Shown here in pieces: positions 23,775 through 32,233 of a stretch of DNA of 53,038 bases. The DNA comes from an uncultured Saprospiraceae bacterium (GTDB lineage Bacteria; Bacteroidota; Bacteroidia; Chitinophagales; Saprospiraceae), in the NCBI GenBank assembly GCA_938003955.1, contig CALKXE010000153.1, positions 1-53,038 on the forward strand, read 5' to 3'. A program made the position numbers and the translations under genes. Each line of letters starts with the position of its first letter. Within the stretch, counting starts at the first letter, position 1. The notes beneath the pieces are model-generated. The model saw only the letters and a list, made by a program, of their open reading frames with translations. It made no database searches and was not told where the DNA came from.

Positions 23775-24449
23775 ATGATTGTCGGAATAAAATTTAAGCT
23801 CAACGAAAGTCTTTACCTAAAAGACCCGCAAGAGACTAAGCTTGGTAAGAAAATACTACATACAAGTATTCTGATGATTGATAAGATCGGAATTGAATCT
23901 TTTACATTCAAAAAATTAGCTTTAGAAATAGGATCAGCTGAAAAGTCCATTTATCGTTATTTTGATAACAAACACAATCTGCTACTTTTTCTAACATCAT
24001 GGTATTGGGAATGGGTACATTACCTTATAGATGTCAACACAAAAAATATTGAAGAACCAAAGAGAAAATTAGAAATAATAATAGACAACATAGTCCATGC
24101 CACATCCGAGAATCCGCTTACAGAATATATAAATGAAAACATTCTGCACAGGATCGTTATTAATGAAGGTTCAAAAGCATATCACACCTTCGCCGTGGAT
24201 GAAGAAAACAAAGAAGGCAGATTTAGCGCCTACAAGTCATTGGTAAAGATAGTAGCGGATGTAATTACTGAGATCAATCCGAAATTTATCTATTCCTCAA
24301 GTTTGGCGAGTAATCTATTTGAGATGGCTAACAATCAAATATACTTTGCAGAACACCTTCCAAAATTAACGAGTCTTTGTACAGGTAAAAACAAAGAAGA
24401 TGAGCTAATCGAGATGATGAAATTCTTTAGTAATAAATTACTATCCTAG
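23775..24449 (+). CDS. TetR/AcrR family transcriptional regulator
   Basis: 224 residues. The N-terminal helix-turn-helix is at about 25-72: ILHTSILMIDKIGIESFTFKKLALEIGSAEKSIYRYFDNKHNLLLFL, with the usual TetR spacing and the SIYRYF recognition helix. The remaining helical domain would bind the ligand and dimerise; its ligand is unknown. The gene is divergent from the SulP-carbonic anhydrase unit, and a perfect palindrome lies between them, so it probably represses that unit and maybe itself. It is followed 79 bp later by the ada gene on the same strand, but no functional link is evident. Confidence 0.88.
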   Translation: MIVGIKFKLNESLYLKDPQETKLGKKILHTSILMIDKIGIESFTFKKLALEIGSAEKSIYRYFDNKHNLLLFLTSWYWEWVHYLIDVNTKNIEEPKRKLEIIIDNIVHATSENPLTEYINENILHRIVINEGSKAYHTFAVDEENKEGRFSAYKSLVKIVADVITEINPKFIYSSSLASNLFEMANNQIYFAEHLPKLTSLCTGKNKEDELIEMMKFFSNKLLS

Positions 24450-24528
24450 AATAAAAAAAATACTCGTCCATTTTTCGGTTGCCCCTCAGATTAACTTCTT
24501 CTATCTTGCCATCTCTTAAACATAACAG

Positions 24529-25611
24529 ATGTTAATCACCGAAGAAAAAATTATAAAAGAATACTATACTGCGCTTGTAGATCGAAATGAAACTTACTTA
24601 GATAAGTTTCTAGTAGGTGTAAAGACAACTGGTATATTCTGCATTGCTACATGCAGAGCCCGAAAACCTAAGTACGAAAACGTTGAGTTCTTCGAAGATG
24701 TCAAAGATGTGCTTAGACATGGATATCGCCCATGTAAAATCTGTAAACCCACAGAGAACAAAAATGAACCGCCTGAGGACATCCTTAAAGCGATGCAAAT
24801 GGTCAAAGATGCTGAGGACAAAAAAATACAAGACTGGCAACTCAAAGAAGCTGGTATCAGCCCCGAAAAAATCAGAAGATGGTTCAATAAACATCATGGA
24901 ATCACATTCCAGGCTTATCAACGGATGCTAAGAATCAACAATGCCTTCCAAGAATTACAAACAGGCAAGAGTGTTACTGATTCGGCTTTTGAATCAGGAT
25001 ACAACTCACTAAGTGGATTTGGGTACACATTCAAAAAACTAACTGGTCTTTCTCCTGAGGAAGCTAGAGGAAAAAGTATAATTCTCATGACAAAGTTCGA
25101 TACACCAGTGGGCCCGATGTTCGCCTGTAGTTCGGAACAGGGAATATGTTTGTTAGAGTTCACCGATCGGCGTATGCTGGAAACTGAATTCGAAGATCTC
25201 CAACGGAGGTTAGATGCGATCATTCTGCTAGGAATGAATGATCATCTCAAACAACTGAAGAAAGAGATGAAAGAATATTTCGCAAAAGAAAGAACTGAAT
25301 TTGATGTTTCACTTCATACTCCGACTACCCCATTCCGCCAGCAAGTGTGGGACAAATTAAGAGAAGTCCCATTCGGCGTGACAGCTTCTTATAAAGAACA
25401 GGCTATCAAAATAGGAAACGTAAAGGCCGTCCGTGCTGTCGCCAATGCAAATGGTCATAATAGAATAGCAATCGTTATTCCATGCCATAGGATAATAGGA
25501 TCGGATGGTAGTTTAACGGGATACGCAGGAGGTTTAGATCGCAAGAAATGGCTACTTGAACACGAAGGGAGCTATAAAGCCCCCTCCCAGTTGAGTATGT
25601 TTGATGAATAA
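24529..25611 (+). CDS. ada: Ada-type bifunctional regulator and O6-methylguanine-DNA methyltransferase
   Basis: 360 residues, full-length Ada. The N-terminal zinc domain keeps all four cysteines at the same positions as E. coli Ada: Cys38, Cys42, Cys69 and Cys72 (GIFCIATCRARKP and YRPCKICKP). Cys38 takes methyl groups from phosphotriesters. An AraC-type helix-turn-helix follows (about 95-175, with ITFQAYQRMLRINNAFQELQ). The C-terminal methyltransferase domain has IPCHRIIGSDGSLTGYAGG with acceptor Cys319. It should repair alkylated DNA and, once methylated at Cys38, activate repair genes. No alkB or other partner is adjacent. Confidence 0.95.
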   Translation: MLITEEKIIKEYYTALVDRNETYLDKFLVGVKTTGIFCIATCRARKPKYENVEFFEDVKDVLRHGYRPCKICKPTENKNEPPEDILKAMQMVKDAEDKKIQDWQLKEAGISPEKIRRWFNKHHGITFQAYQRMLRINNAFQELQTGKSVTDSAFESGYNSLSGFGYTFKKLTGLSPEEARGKSIILMTKFDTPVGPMFACSSEQGICLLEFTDRRMLETEFEDLQRRLDAIILLGMNDHLKQLKKEMKEYFAKERTEFDVSLHTPTTPFRQQVWDKLREVPFGVTASYKEQAIKIGNVKAVRAVANANGHNRIAIVIPCHRIIGSDGSLTGYAGGLDRKKWLLEHEGSYKAPSQLSMFDE

Positions 25612-25653
25612 CTTTTGACATTCATCTATCGTAAAATCATCAAACACCAAAAT

Positions 25654-26562
25654 TTACGACTTTCCATTCTTTTGCTCCTTTTCATCTAAAGCTGCGTATA
25701 TATCGGAGATCATTTTGCTCGCATTTCTATCCTCGCCTTTTATTCTTATTACTTCTAGGTATTGCTTCAATGCGTCTTCATACTTTTCTTGTTTGTATAA
25801 AAACTCTCCGTAACTATCTATGGTATTCGGATCATAGGGATTTATATACTTATTAAGCCTAAATGTAAACTCCGCTTGTTCTACTTCTCCTTGTGCCATC
25901 AAAACATATCCAAATGTGTTTAATTCTCCTGAATATGACACTTCTCTTCTGACCAATTTCATCGCGGCTCTAAAATTATCAATTGTGACAAGGGTATCTC
26001 CATCAAAATTCTGAAAATAGTCGTTTAGAATAGTAACTCCTTGATATCGCTCTTCATATGGATCAGCATTAGCGATCAGCATCATATCTGTATCAAGGTC
26101 GTATACAGTTCGTTCAACTATTCTGCCTATTTCTTTGTCCGATTTTGAGAAGACAAATGTGGGTACTCGGTGTATATTTCTGCCAACAGTTTCCTTATCA
26201 GGTCCTTGTTTATAATCACTTCCCTCATTATGCAATGCTATGATAGATAATCGATCTGTATCGAGTCCAAGCTGCTTCCATGTTTCAATAAACTTAGGCA
26301 CTAGGAATTTCGTATCACCACACCAAGTTCCTACAAAAATCTCAACATCAATATCTTTGAACAATGATGCTTCTGTATTCGAGATACTCGTCTTGTATTC
26401 TTTGGAATTTTCAGAATACCATTCAGCATAATCTCCAGTAGAAAAATCTTCAATCGTTGACTCTCCCCAAAGATGTGAATCTCCTTTTTCATTAATGTAT
26501 GATTGAGAATAGCCATTTAAAACAAAGCATATAGCGGGTAATAATAGTAGGTACTTTTTCAT
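25654..26562 (-). CDS. Secreted thioredoxin-fold/TPR protein with a CxxT motif
   Basis: 302 residues. The signal peptide ends NGYSQ (residue 20). A thioredoxin-like domain covers about 55-165, with its active-site loop as GTWCGDT: Cys81 is present but the second cysteine is Thr84. The cis-proline loop HRVPTFVF is kept. Two TPR-like units follow (about 210-290, NTFGYVLMAQGEVEQAEFTF and YGEFLYKQEKYEDALKQYLEVI). A single-cysteine site cannot run the normal dithiol exchange alone, so isomerase-like or substrate-binding roles are possible. It is convergent with ada, with a gap of 42 bp. An exact TAnnTTTG box lies at 26588. Confidence 0.85.
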   Translation of the reverse strand: MKKYLLLLPAICFVLNGYSQSYINEKGDSHLWGESTIEDFSTGDYAEWYSENSKEYKTSISNTEASLFKDIDVEIFVGTWCGDTKFLVPKFIETWKQLGLDTDRLSIIALHNEGSDYKQGPDKETVGRNIHRVPTFVFSKSDKEIGRIVERTVYDLDTDMMLIANADPYEERYQGVTILNDYFQNFDGDTLVTIDNFRAAMKLVRREVSYSGELNTFGYVLMAQGEVEQAEFTFRLNKYINPYDPNTIDSYGEFLYKQEKYEDALKQYLEVIRIKGEDRNASKMISDIYAALDEKEQKNGKS

Positions 26563-26587
26563 AGTTATAGTTGTTTTTTTGATGTGT

Positions 26588-26595
26588 CAAAAGTA
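26588..26595 (-). promoter_or_regulatory. -7 promoter element of the thioredoxin/TPR gene
   Basis: TACTTTTG on the minus strand matches TAnnTTTG, 25 bp upstream of the ATG at 26562. No convincing -33 element at the normal distance. Confidence 0.4.
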
Positions 26596-26724
26596 GCTCT
26601 TGCGCATATCAATGGGTGTTAACAACTGTAAAACAATCTGTTATCAAATAGCCAATAATATTCAAATGAAATGCAAATGGATTTTTTTATAAAAAGTAAA
26701 TATTTCGCATCCCACTTGCTAATT

Positions 26725-26744
26725 AAGATACCAATCGGTATCTT
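26725..26744. promoter_or_regulatory. TetR operator overlapping the promoter of its own gene
   Basis: AAGATACC-AATC-GGTATCTT, perfect 8-bp arms. The right arm contains most of the -7 promoter box TATCTTTG (26739-26746), so binding would block transcription directly. A closely related site occurs at 27358-27376 downstream of the gene. Confidence 0.8.
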
Positions 26745-26746
26745 TG
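26739..26746 (+). promoter_or_regulatory. -7 promoter element of the second tetR gene
   Basis: TATCTTTG matches TAnnTTTG. It ends only four bases before the GTG at 26751, so the transcript would start at or very near the start codon (leaderless). A CTTG about 20 bp upstream may be the -33 element. Confidence 0.6.
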
Positions 26747-26750
26747 TGGC

Positions 26751-27341
26751 GTGAGAGATCCAGAACAAACAAAAAAAAAGATACTAACAGCGGCGAGTAT
26801 ACTCTTCAACACCAAGGGATATAAAGCGACGTCTATTAGTGATATTACTAGTTTGGCTGGTATTACTAAAGGAGCTATCTATAAGCACTTCAAGGACAAA
26901 GCTGAATTAGAAAAAGGATGTCTAACCAACATGACTGGTATCGTATTGTCTAATCTTACGAAAAGAATAAGAGAAGCAAAAGATGCACCAGCTAAACTAG
27001 ATAGTATCCTAACTTACTTTGAAGGTTATGGTGACAATCCACCATTTAAAGGAGGATGCCCACTTATGAATGCCGCCATAGAAGTGGACGATACTGATGT
27101 TGTACTAAAAAAAGTGGTGAGCAATATTATGTTAAACATTCAGGCAGGTATCACTAGCGTTATCATACAAGGAATAGAAAGGAAGCAATTGAAAGACATT
27201 TCTGATCCAGCTATGTTTGCAACACTTATATATAGTTCGATAGAAGGCGGAGTGATGATGATGAAGGTGACTGATAACGACAAGCATCTAAAATCAGTGA
27301 TCCAGTATTTAAAAAATGACATAAAAACAAAAACAGTTTAA
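26751..27341 (+). CDS. TetR/AcrR family transcriptional regulator (autoregulated)
   Basis: 196 residues, GTG start at 26751; no other start codon fits between the operator and the helix-turn-helix. The DNA-binding domain is at about 9-52 (KILTAASILFNTKGYKATSISDITSLAGITKGAIYKHFKDK), close to the YxxH/AcrR type. The C-terminal half, with FKGGCPLMNAAIEVDDTD, resembles TetR regulators of the group related to TetR_C domains with a conserved GCP segment. Operators lie on its own promoter and just after the gene, before the alpha/beta hydrolase gene. Negative autoregulation and control of the hydrolase are inferred. The inducer is unknown. Confidence 0.9.
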   Translation: MRDPEQTKKKILTAASILFNTKGYKATSISDITSLAGITKGAIYKHFKDKAELEKGCLTNMTGIVLSNLTKRIREAKDAPAKLDSILTYFEGYGDNPPFKGGCPLMNAAIEVDDTDVVLKKVVSNIMLNIQAGITSVIIQGIERKQLKDISDPAMFATLIYSSIEGGVMMMKVTDNDKHLKSVIQYLKNDIKTKTV

Positions 27342-27357
27342 TATTTTTTTGACTAAT

Positions 27358-27376
27358 AAGATACCGATCGGTATTT
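27358..27376. promoter_or_regulatory. Second TetR operator, upstream of the alpha/beta hydrolase gene
   Basis: ATACCGATCGGTAT (27361-27374) is a perfect 14-bp palindrome with the same half-site, GATACC, as the operator at 26725. It lies 16 bp before the hydrolase ATG. Confidence 0.75.
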
Positions 27377-27390
27377 AAACATATAGACTT

Positions 27391-28221
27391 ATGAACGTAA
27401 TTATGAACCTCGTTGGAATATACCTCAACTTAATCAATAGTATCTCGAAAAAGATAGGAGGCAAGCATGCGTTCTACCTCTTTTGCTATCCATTCAAAGC
27501 AAAACTAACAAAGAAGCAGCAAGCGTTTTTAGACACAGCGCATCGATTCAAATTAGATGTAGATAAGAAGCAGATTCAATGTTATAGATGGGGCAATGGA
27601 CCCAAAAATCTACTCTTTGTACATGGGTGGCAAAGTCATTCATATCGATGGAAAAAATACATAGAAAGCCTATCTCCTGATGAGTTTACGATCTATGCAA
27701 TAGATGCACCAGGTCATGGTAATTCCGATGGAAAAATAAGTAATGTCCCTCTATTCGAGAAAGCGATCCAAGCCATATCTATACACATTGGCGAACTGCA
27801 CAGCATTGTATCTCATTCCATTGGAAGTTTTAGCGCCTTGTACTTTGTAGACCAAAACCCAAACAGACAACCTAAAAAATTGGTAACACTAGCGAGTCCC
27901 AATAGTATAGAAGACTTTCTGGATTACTACTTTAAAAAATTGAAGTTAACTAATCGAACAATTCGGAATTTCAAATCATATTTCAACCAATACACCAATA
28001 AAGAAACATCCTATTTTACGTTGGCGAATGTAATAAAAAGCAATAAAGCAGATGGATTAATCATCCATGATGAAGGAGACAAGACACTGACCGTTGACTA
28101 TTCCAAAAATCTCCATATGCTATGGCCAAAATCTAAACTAGTGATAACACAAGGATTTGGGCATAAGTTAAGAGATCTATCGATTGTGAATATGGTAGGA
28201 GAATTTGTAATTTCTGATTAG
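27391..28221 (+). CDS. Alpha/beta hydrolase
   Basis: 276 residues. The fold is a classic alpha/beta hydrolase: oxyanion loop in LLFVHGWQSHSYRWKKYI, the DAPGHGNSDG strand-turn, and the nucleophile elbow VSHSIGSFSAL, with serine at the usual Ser-His-Ser-Ile-Gly position. The later acid and histidine are probably in HDEGDKTLTVDYS and QGFGHKLRD. It may hydrolyse an ester or similar substrate. It starts 16 bp after a TetR operator and 49 bp after the tetR stop, so it is the likely target of that repressor. No signal peptide; cytoplasmic or loosely membrane-bound. Confidence 0.88.
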   Translation: MNVIMNLVGIYLNLINSISKKIGGKHAFYLFCYPFKAKLTKKQQAFLDTAHRFKLDVDKKQIQCYRWGNGPKNLLFVHGWQSHSYRWKKYIESLSPDEFTIYAIDAPGHGNSDGKISNVPLFEKAIQAISIHIGELHSIVSHSIGSFSALYFVDQNPNRQPKKLVTLASPNSIEDFLDYYFKKLKLTNRTIRNFKSYFNQYTNKETSYFTLANVIKSNKADGLIIHDEGDKTLTVDYSKNLHMLWPKSKLVITQGFGHKLRDLSIVNMVGEFVISD

Positions 28222-28271
28222 AATTGATAAAATGTCAAGTTTAGCAATTATTTTTGTTTCAAACCTCATCT

Positions 28272-28787
28272 ATGATACACACAGAAAGATTAACAATTCG
28301 CAAGATAACTCCTGATGATATTCATCATGTATTCAAAGGTCTTTCGCATCCTGAGGTGATCAAATATTATGGAGTAAGTTTTATGACATTAGAAGCAACA
28401 AAAGAGCAAATGGACTGGTATGCCGACCACGAAAAAAATGAGACTGGACAGTGGTTTGCTGTTTGTTCTAAGGACGATGGTACATTCTATGGCGCAGGGG
28501 GATATAATGATCGAGAAGCAAATAACCGAAAAGCTGAAATAGGATTTTGGTTACTACCTGAATATTGGGGCATCGGTATTATGGGCGAAGCAATGCCTAT
28601 CATTTTTGATTATGGTTTCAATGAGATGAACCTGCATAGAATAGAAGGGTTCGTAGACAGCGACAATGATAAATGTAAGAAAGCTGTAGCTAAAGTTGGA
28701 TTCAAATATGAAGGAACTATGGTAGATTGTGAAGTGAAAGATGGTAAATTCCACTCTACTGATATCTATGCCAAATTTAAAGATTAA
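28272..28787 (+). CDS. GNAT family N-acetyltransferase (RimJ/RimL-like)
   Basis: 171 residues from the ATG at 28272; an upstream in-frame TTG at 28254 is less likely. The sequence has the RimJ/RimL layout: HTERLTIRKITPDDIHHVFKGLSHPEV at the start, GAGGYNDREANNRKAEIGFWLLPEYWGIGIMGEAM (acetyl-CoA site with the Q/RxxGxG/A-like loop GIGIMG), and NLHRIEGFVDSDNDKCKKAVAKVGFKYEGTM at the end. Such enzymes acetylate ribosomal or other protein N-termini, or small amines. Substrate unknown. It follows the hydrolase by 50 bp. Confidence 0.9.
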   Translation: MIHTERLTIRKITPDDIHHVFKGLSHPEVIKYYGVSFMTLEATKEQMDWYADHEKNETGQWFAVCSKDDGTFYGAGGYNDREANNRKAEIGFWLLPEYWGIGIMGEAMPIIFDYGFNEMNLHRIEGFVDSDNDKCKKAVAKVGFKYEGTMVDCEVKDGKFHSTDIYAKFKD

Positions 28788-28959
28788 ATTTTTACTACTT
28801 CATCATTTCAAGAGCTCAATCCCTTATCGCTTTAATCCTTACGGTTGCCTTAGTAAAGTCTTTCAAAACATAAATGATAGATAAACAATTCTAATTCAAA
28901 ATTTATCTACATATTTGTCATCGGTCAAAAACCCTAACTAAAACTTTGGCCTTTTTTGA

Positions 28960-30363
28960 ATGGAAAAAATAAGCATTTTCGACATCTACAAGATAGGAGT
29001 CGGCCCCTCATCTTCGCATACACTTGGCCCATGGAAGGCAGCGCTGAATTTTGTCACATCTCTTCGTGAGATAAAGTATGATAGAATCACAATACAGCTC
29101 TTTGGATCATTATCAAAGACAGGAAAGGGGCATGGTACAGATATCGCTGTGCAGTTGGGTTTAGAAGGACATAACCCAAAGACTATCCCTACTGAGGAGA
29201 TTGGATTCTACATTCAAAAAATACAAAGCACTAAACAGATTACTGTTGAAAATACATCCATCAATTTTGATCCTCAAAGAGATATCATTTTTCATCAGCA
29301 TGAGGACCTTGCTCATCCTAATACATTGACATTCCATGCATACTTATCTGACAAACAAATTGCAGAAAGCACCTACTATTCTATAGGAGGTGGATTCATT
29401 CAGAAAAAGGGAGAAACTAAAACAGAATCTGATGACATAGAACTCCCCTACCCAATCCAAACTGGAGCTGACTTAGTAAAATACACAGCTGAAACTGGTT
29501 TACCCATTTCGGAAATAGTATCACTCAATGAGCAAGCATTTCGTCTAAAAAAGGTAATCACACAAGAAATAGCAGACATCTATAATACAATGGTAGAATG
29601 TGTATTCAAAGGGTGTAATACGGAAGGGATACTTCCTGGAGGACTTAATGTAAAACGACGAGCAAAAGCATTGAGTAAAACGCTACTAAATGGCAGAGTA
29701 TTCGAAACAGAAAAGGAATGGATAGAAGCGATAAAACAACAGCCTAGAGATTTCAATAGTATAAACAAATGGATTAGTTGTTTTGCACTAGCTGTAAATG
29801 AAGAAAATGCTGCACTCAGTAGGGTTGTAACTTCTCCGACGAATGGAGCCGCTGGAGTGATTCCGGCAGTTATGCTTTACTATTACTTCTTTTGTGATTA
29901 CAAAGGAAAAGAGGATTTACGAAAGTTCTTTTTTACCTCTGGAGAGATCGGTTGCTTATTTAAAAAGGGAGCCACTATATCAGCGGCGGTTGGAGGATGC
30001 CAAGCGGAGATAGGTGTATCGTCTGCAATGGCTGCAGCTGGGCTTACAGAGCTTCTTGGTGGCAGTCCAGGCCAAGTACTTATGGCTGCAGAGATTGCTA
30101 TGGAACATCACCTAGGTCTTACTTGCGATCCTATAGGTGGTCTTGTACAGATTCCGTGTATAGAACGAAATACGATGGGCGCAATGAAAGCAATAACTGC
30201 AAGTAATCTAGCACTGACTAGTAATCCCGAAGATGCTATTGTCAATTTTGATCAAGTCGTAAAAACAATGTGGGACACAGCACAAGATATGAACACAAAA
30301 TATAAAGAAACAGCAGAGGGAGGATTGGCTTTTAATGTGCCCGTTGCTTTTCCTGCTTGCTAA
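28960..30363 (+). CDS. sdaA: L-serine ammonia-lyase, single-chain iron-sulfur type
   Basis: 467 residues, the one-chain form with fused beta and alpha parts. The reaction turns L-serine into pyruvate and ammonia. The start SIFDIYKIGVGPSSSHTLGPWKAA is the family signature. Later blocks are SPTNGAAGVIPAVMLYY, GGCQAEIGVSSAMAAAGL and HHLGLTCDPIGGLVQIPCIERN, which hold the cysteines expected to bind the [4Fe-4S] cluster. It is probably monocistronic; the 3' neighbour is a cupin 49 bp away. It would oppose the serA-like enzyme at 34970. Confidence 0.95.
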   Translation: MEKISIFDIYKIGVGPSSSHTLGPWKAALNFVTSLREIKYDRITIQLFGSLSKTGKGHGTDIAVQLGLEGHNPKTIPTEEIGFYIQKIQSTKQITVENTSINFDPQRDIIFHQHEDLAHPNTLTFHAYLSDKQIAESTYYSIGGGFIQKKGETKTESDDIELPYPIQTGADLVKYTAETGLPISEIVSLNEQAFRLKKVITQEIADIYNTMVECVFKGCNTEGILPGGLNVKRRAKALSKTLLNGRVFETEKEWIEAIKQQPRDFNSINKWISCFALAVNEENAALSRVVTSPTNGAAGVIPAVMLYYYFFCDYKGKEDLRKFFFTSGEIGCLFKKGATISAAVGGCQAEIGVSSAMAAAGLTELLGGSPGQVLMAAEIAMEHHLGLTCDPIGGLVQIPCIERNTMGAMKAITASNLALTSNPEDAIVNFDQVVKTMWDTAQDMNTKYKETAEGGLAFNVPVAFPAC

Positions 30364-30412
30364 GTAGTAAGTCTATCCTTCTTTCTCATTAACTTAATTC
30401 ATTTCACGCATT

Positions 30413-30772
30413 ATGGATGTTGTAAATCTAAAAGACAAATTTTCTCAATTTTCGGATCATTGGAATCCTAGAATAATCGGAGAGCTAAATGGCCAGCATG
30501 TAAAGATTGCAAAACTAAAAGGAGAGTTTGTCTGGCATAATCATACAAATGAGGACGAGCTGTTCTACATTGTTAAAGGATCGCTCAAAATAGATTTTGA
30601 AGATGGCATGAGAACAATTAACGAAGGAGAAATGATTATCATTCCTAGAGGCGTGGAACATAACCCAATAGCTGATGAGGAAGTATGGATCATGCTATTC
30701 GAACCGAAATCAATAAAACACACAGGAGAGGTAGAGCATGAATTGACGGTTAAGGAATTTGAAAAAATATAA
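30413..30772 (+). CDS. Cupin domain protein
   Basis: 119 residues, one small beta-barrel. The first cupin motif is VWHNHTNEDELFYIVKGSLKIDFEDG, with likely metal ligands in the H-N-H and E positions. The second is GEMIIIPRGVEHNPIADEEV. Such proteins range from small dioxygenases and isomerases to sugar-binding modules; nothing in the sequence decides here. Same strand as sdaA, 49 bp downstream, and as the DUF2452 gene that follows. Confidence 0.88.
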   Translation: MDVVNLKDKFSQFSDHWNPRIIGELNGQHVKIAKLKGEFVWHNHTNEDELFYIVKGSLKIDFEDGMRTINEGEMIIIPRGVEHNPIADEEVWIMLFEPKSIKHTGEVEHELTVKEFEKI

Positions 30773-30843
30773 TTGACTCTTAATCTAGATTAATTGACAA
30801 TTTCCTAAACATTTTGCCATGAATAATTATTGTATGCATAATT

Positions 30844-31302
30844 ATGACATTGAGAAAAAGTAATAAAGACAGCATAGACATAGATATGGTAGCGGAAAAC
30901 CCGGGACTACTTCCTTACGCCCACCACGTAGGTAGTGCTATCATCAAGCCACTTGATAAAGGTCGTGCAAAGGGAAATGCTATGGCAGCTATGTACCAAC
31001 AGACCGATTCCCAACTTACGCAGATCAAAGATCAAGTTGAATTATTGATCAAGCAGGCGCAAGTACTACACGATAGAATCAGTATCTCAGAGCGTATCTA
31101 CAAGGCAGACATGGGTTTCAAACCTGTGCTTAACAAAACTTACTATGTGTATGAGAAAAAAGATGAAAAGTGGGTGTTGTCTATGATATCACCAGACGAA
31201 TGGGGATCAAGTATGCCATACACTTATATAGCTACGTGCGAAATGATGGCAGATCACACTTGGGGAGTAATCGAAAAGAATGAGGATATAAGTTTTGTTT
31301 GA
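30844..31302 (+). CDS. DUF2452 protein
   Basis: 152 residues with no signal peptide. The N-terminal MVAENPGLLPYAHHVGSAIIKPLDKGRAKGNAMAAMYQQTD and the later WVLSMISPDEW ... YIATCEMMADHTWGV match what I recall of DUF2452, a family of unknown function seen in Bacteroidota and other Gram-negatives. A central helical segment (QLTQIKDQVELLIKQAQVLHDR) may be coiled coil. Function unknown. It is convergent with the NTF2-like gene. Confidence 0.8.
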   Translation: MTLRKSNKDSIDIDMVAENPGLLPYAHHVGSAIIKPLDKGRAKGNAMAAMYQQTDSQLTQIKDQVELLIKQAQVLHDRISISERIYKADMGFKPVLNKTYYVYEKKDEKWVLSMISPDEWGSSMPYTYIATCEMMADHTWGVIEKNEDISFV

Positions 31303-31360
31303 ATATATTGCCAGATAACAAACTAAAAAGTCTGTAAACCAATTCTGTGGATCAAGTATA

Positions 31361-31732
31361 TTAGCTTGCTTTTCTACCTAGGTGTTCTGTTAATAGTTTC
31401 CAGCTATCATCCTGTAGAACTATTACCGAAGTGCCAATTCCATTGCCAGAAATAGGCTTGCCGCTAATAATTCCACTCCAATAATATTCGAACAAATATA
31501 CTGCATAGGTCTCGTCTTTCACTAACCACTTTACGTCTTTGATAGAATACTCTTCACTTTTAATTTGATCGAAGTTATTTACAAAAGCCTTTCGCACATT
31601 TTCTTTCCCAATATGAACAGTACCGTCTGAGAAAGTGACGGATGCATTGTCAGAAATTAATGGATCAACAATATCCCAATCCTGTGATGCTAAACCTTCT
31701 TCATAGCACTTCACAAATTCTTCGAGTTTCAT
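31361..31732 (-). CDS. NTF2/SnoaL-like protein
   Basis: 123 residues from the ATG at 31732; an upstream ATG at 31762 would add ten residues and cannot be excluded. The cone-shaped NTF2 fold is suggested by the leading helix KLEEFVKCYEEGLASQDWDIVDPLISDNASVTFSDG, the HIGKENVRKAF helix and the four strands that end VIVLQDDSWKLLTEHLGRK. This is the layout of DUF4440/SnoaL-like proteins. Some are isomerases or hydrolases and many are binding proteins; no catalytic pair stands out. Confidence 0.82.
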   Translation of the reverse strand: MKLEEFVKCYEEGLASQDWDIVDPLISDNASVTFSDGTVHIGKENVRKAFVNNFDQIKSEEYSIKDVKWLVKDETYAVYLFEYYWSGIISGKPISGNGIGTSVIVLQDDSWKLLTEHLGRKAS

Positions 31733-31895
31733 AGTCTTATTTTTAGTTGAATGTACAATCATCTAGGTCTTATAAAAATTCTATTTCAATTCATTAATAT
31801 CAGTTGCATAGAGTTTTTGCGTGCATCTATTTGTCAACAATCATGAAATAGACTTACCCTAATTCCTAAACTATATTTTTTCGCATACATTAAAC

Positions 31896-31932
31896 TAGAA
31901 AAGCCCATTCTCATAGAGAACAGGCTTTTAAT
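31896..31932 (-). terminator. Intrinsic terminator after secG
   Basis: On the minus strand AGCC-TG-TTCTC pairs with GAGAA-TG-GGCT around a TAT loop, followed by TTTT. It lies about 35 bp after the secG stop. Confidence 0.65.
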
Positions 31933-31962
31933 TTCTTTAATTAAGACTTTTAATACTTGGTA

Positions 31963-32232
31963 TTAGTTACCTGGTATGTGAATTGTATTTCCAGCACCAC
32001 CAGAACCAGTTACTACTATTGCAGTAATGATACAAAGTACAAATAAAGCTATTGCTAGCCCCCAAGTCATTTTTTCTATAAAGTCTGTTGATTTCGCTGC
32101 ACCTAACATCTGATTGGCACCTGTTCCTCCGAAAGTAGAATCTATTCCACCACCTTTAGGATTTTGAATCAATACTACTCCCATAAGAAGTACACAAACC
32201 AATGCTATTACGATTGTTAATGCTGTAACCAT
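31963..32232 (-). CDS. secG: Protein translocase subunit SecG
   Basis: 89 residues. SecG assists SecYE in export across the inner membrane. Two membrane helices are seen (about 2-20 and 56-77). Between them is the conserved loop NPKGGGIDSTFGGTGANQMLGAAKSTDFIEK, the best-kept part of the family. The C-terminus is glycine-rich. It lies one base after the stop of the large acidic/lysine-rich gene, a gene order often seen in Bacteroidota. Confidence 0.95.
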   Translation of the reverse strand: MVTALTIVIALVCVLLMGVVLIQNPKGGGIDSTFGGTGANQMLGAAKSTDFIEKMTWGLAIALFVLCIITAIVVTGSGGAGNTIHIPGN

Positions 32233-32233
32233 A

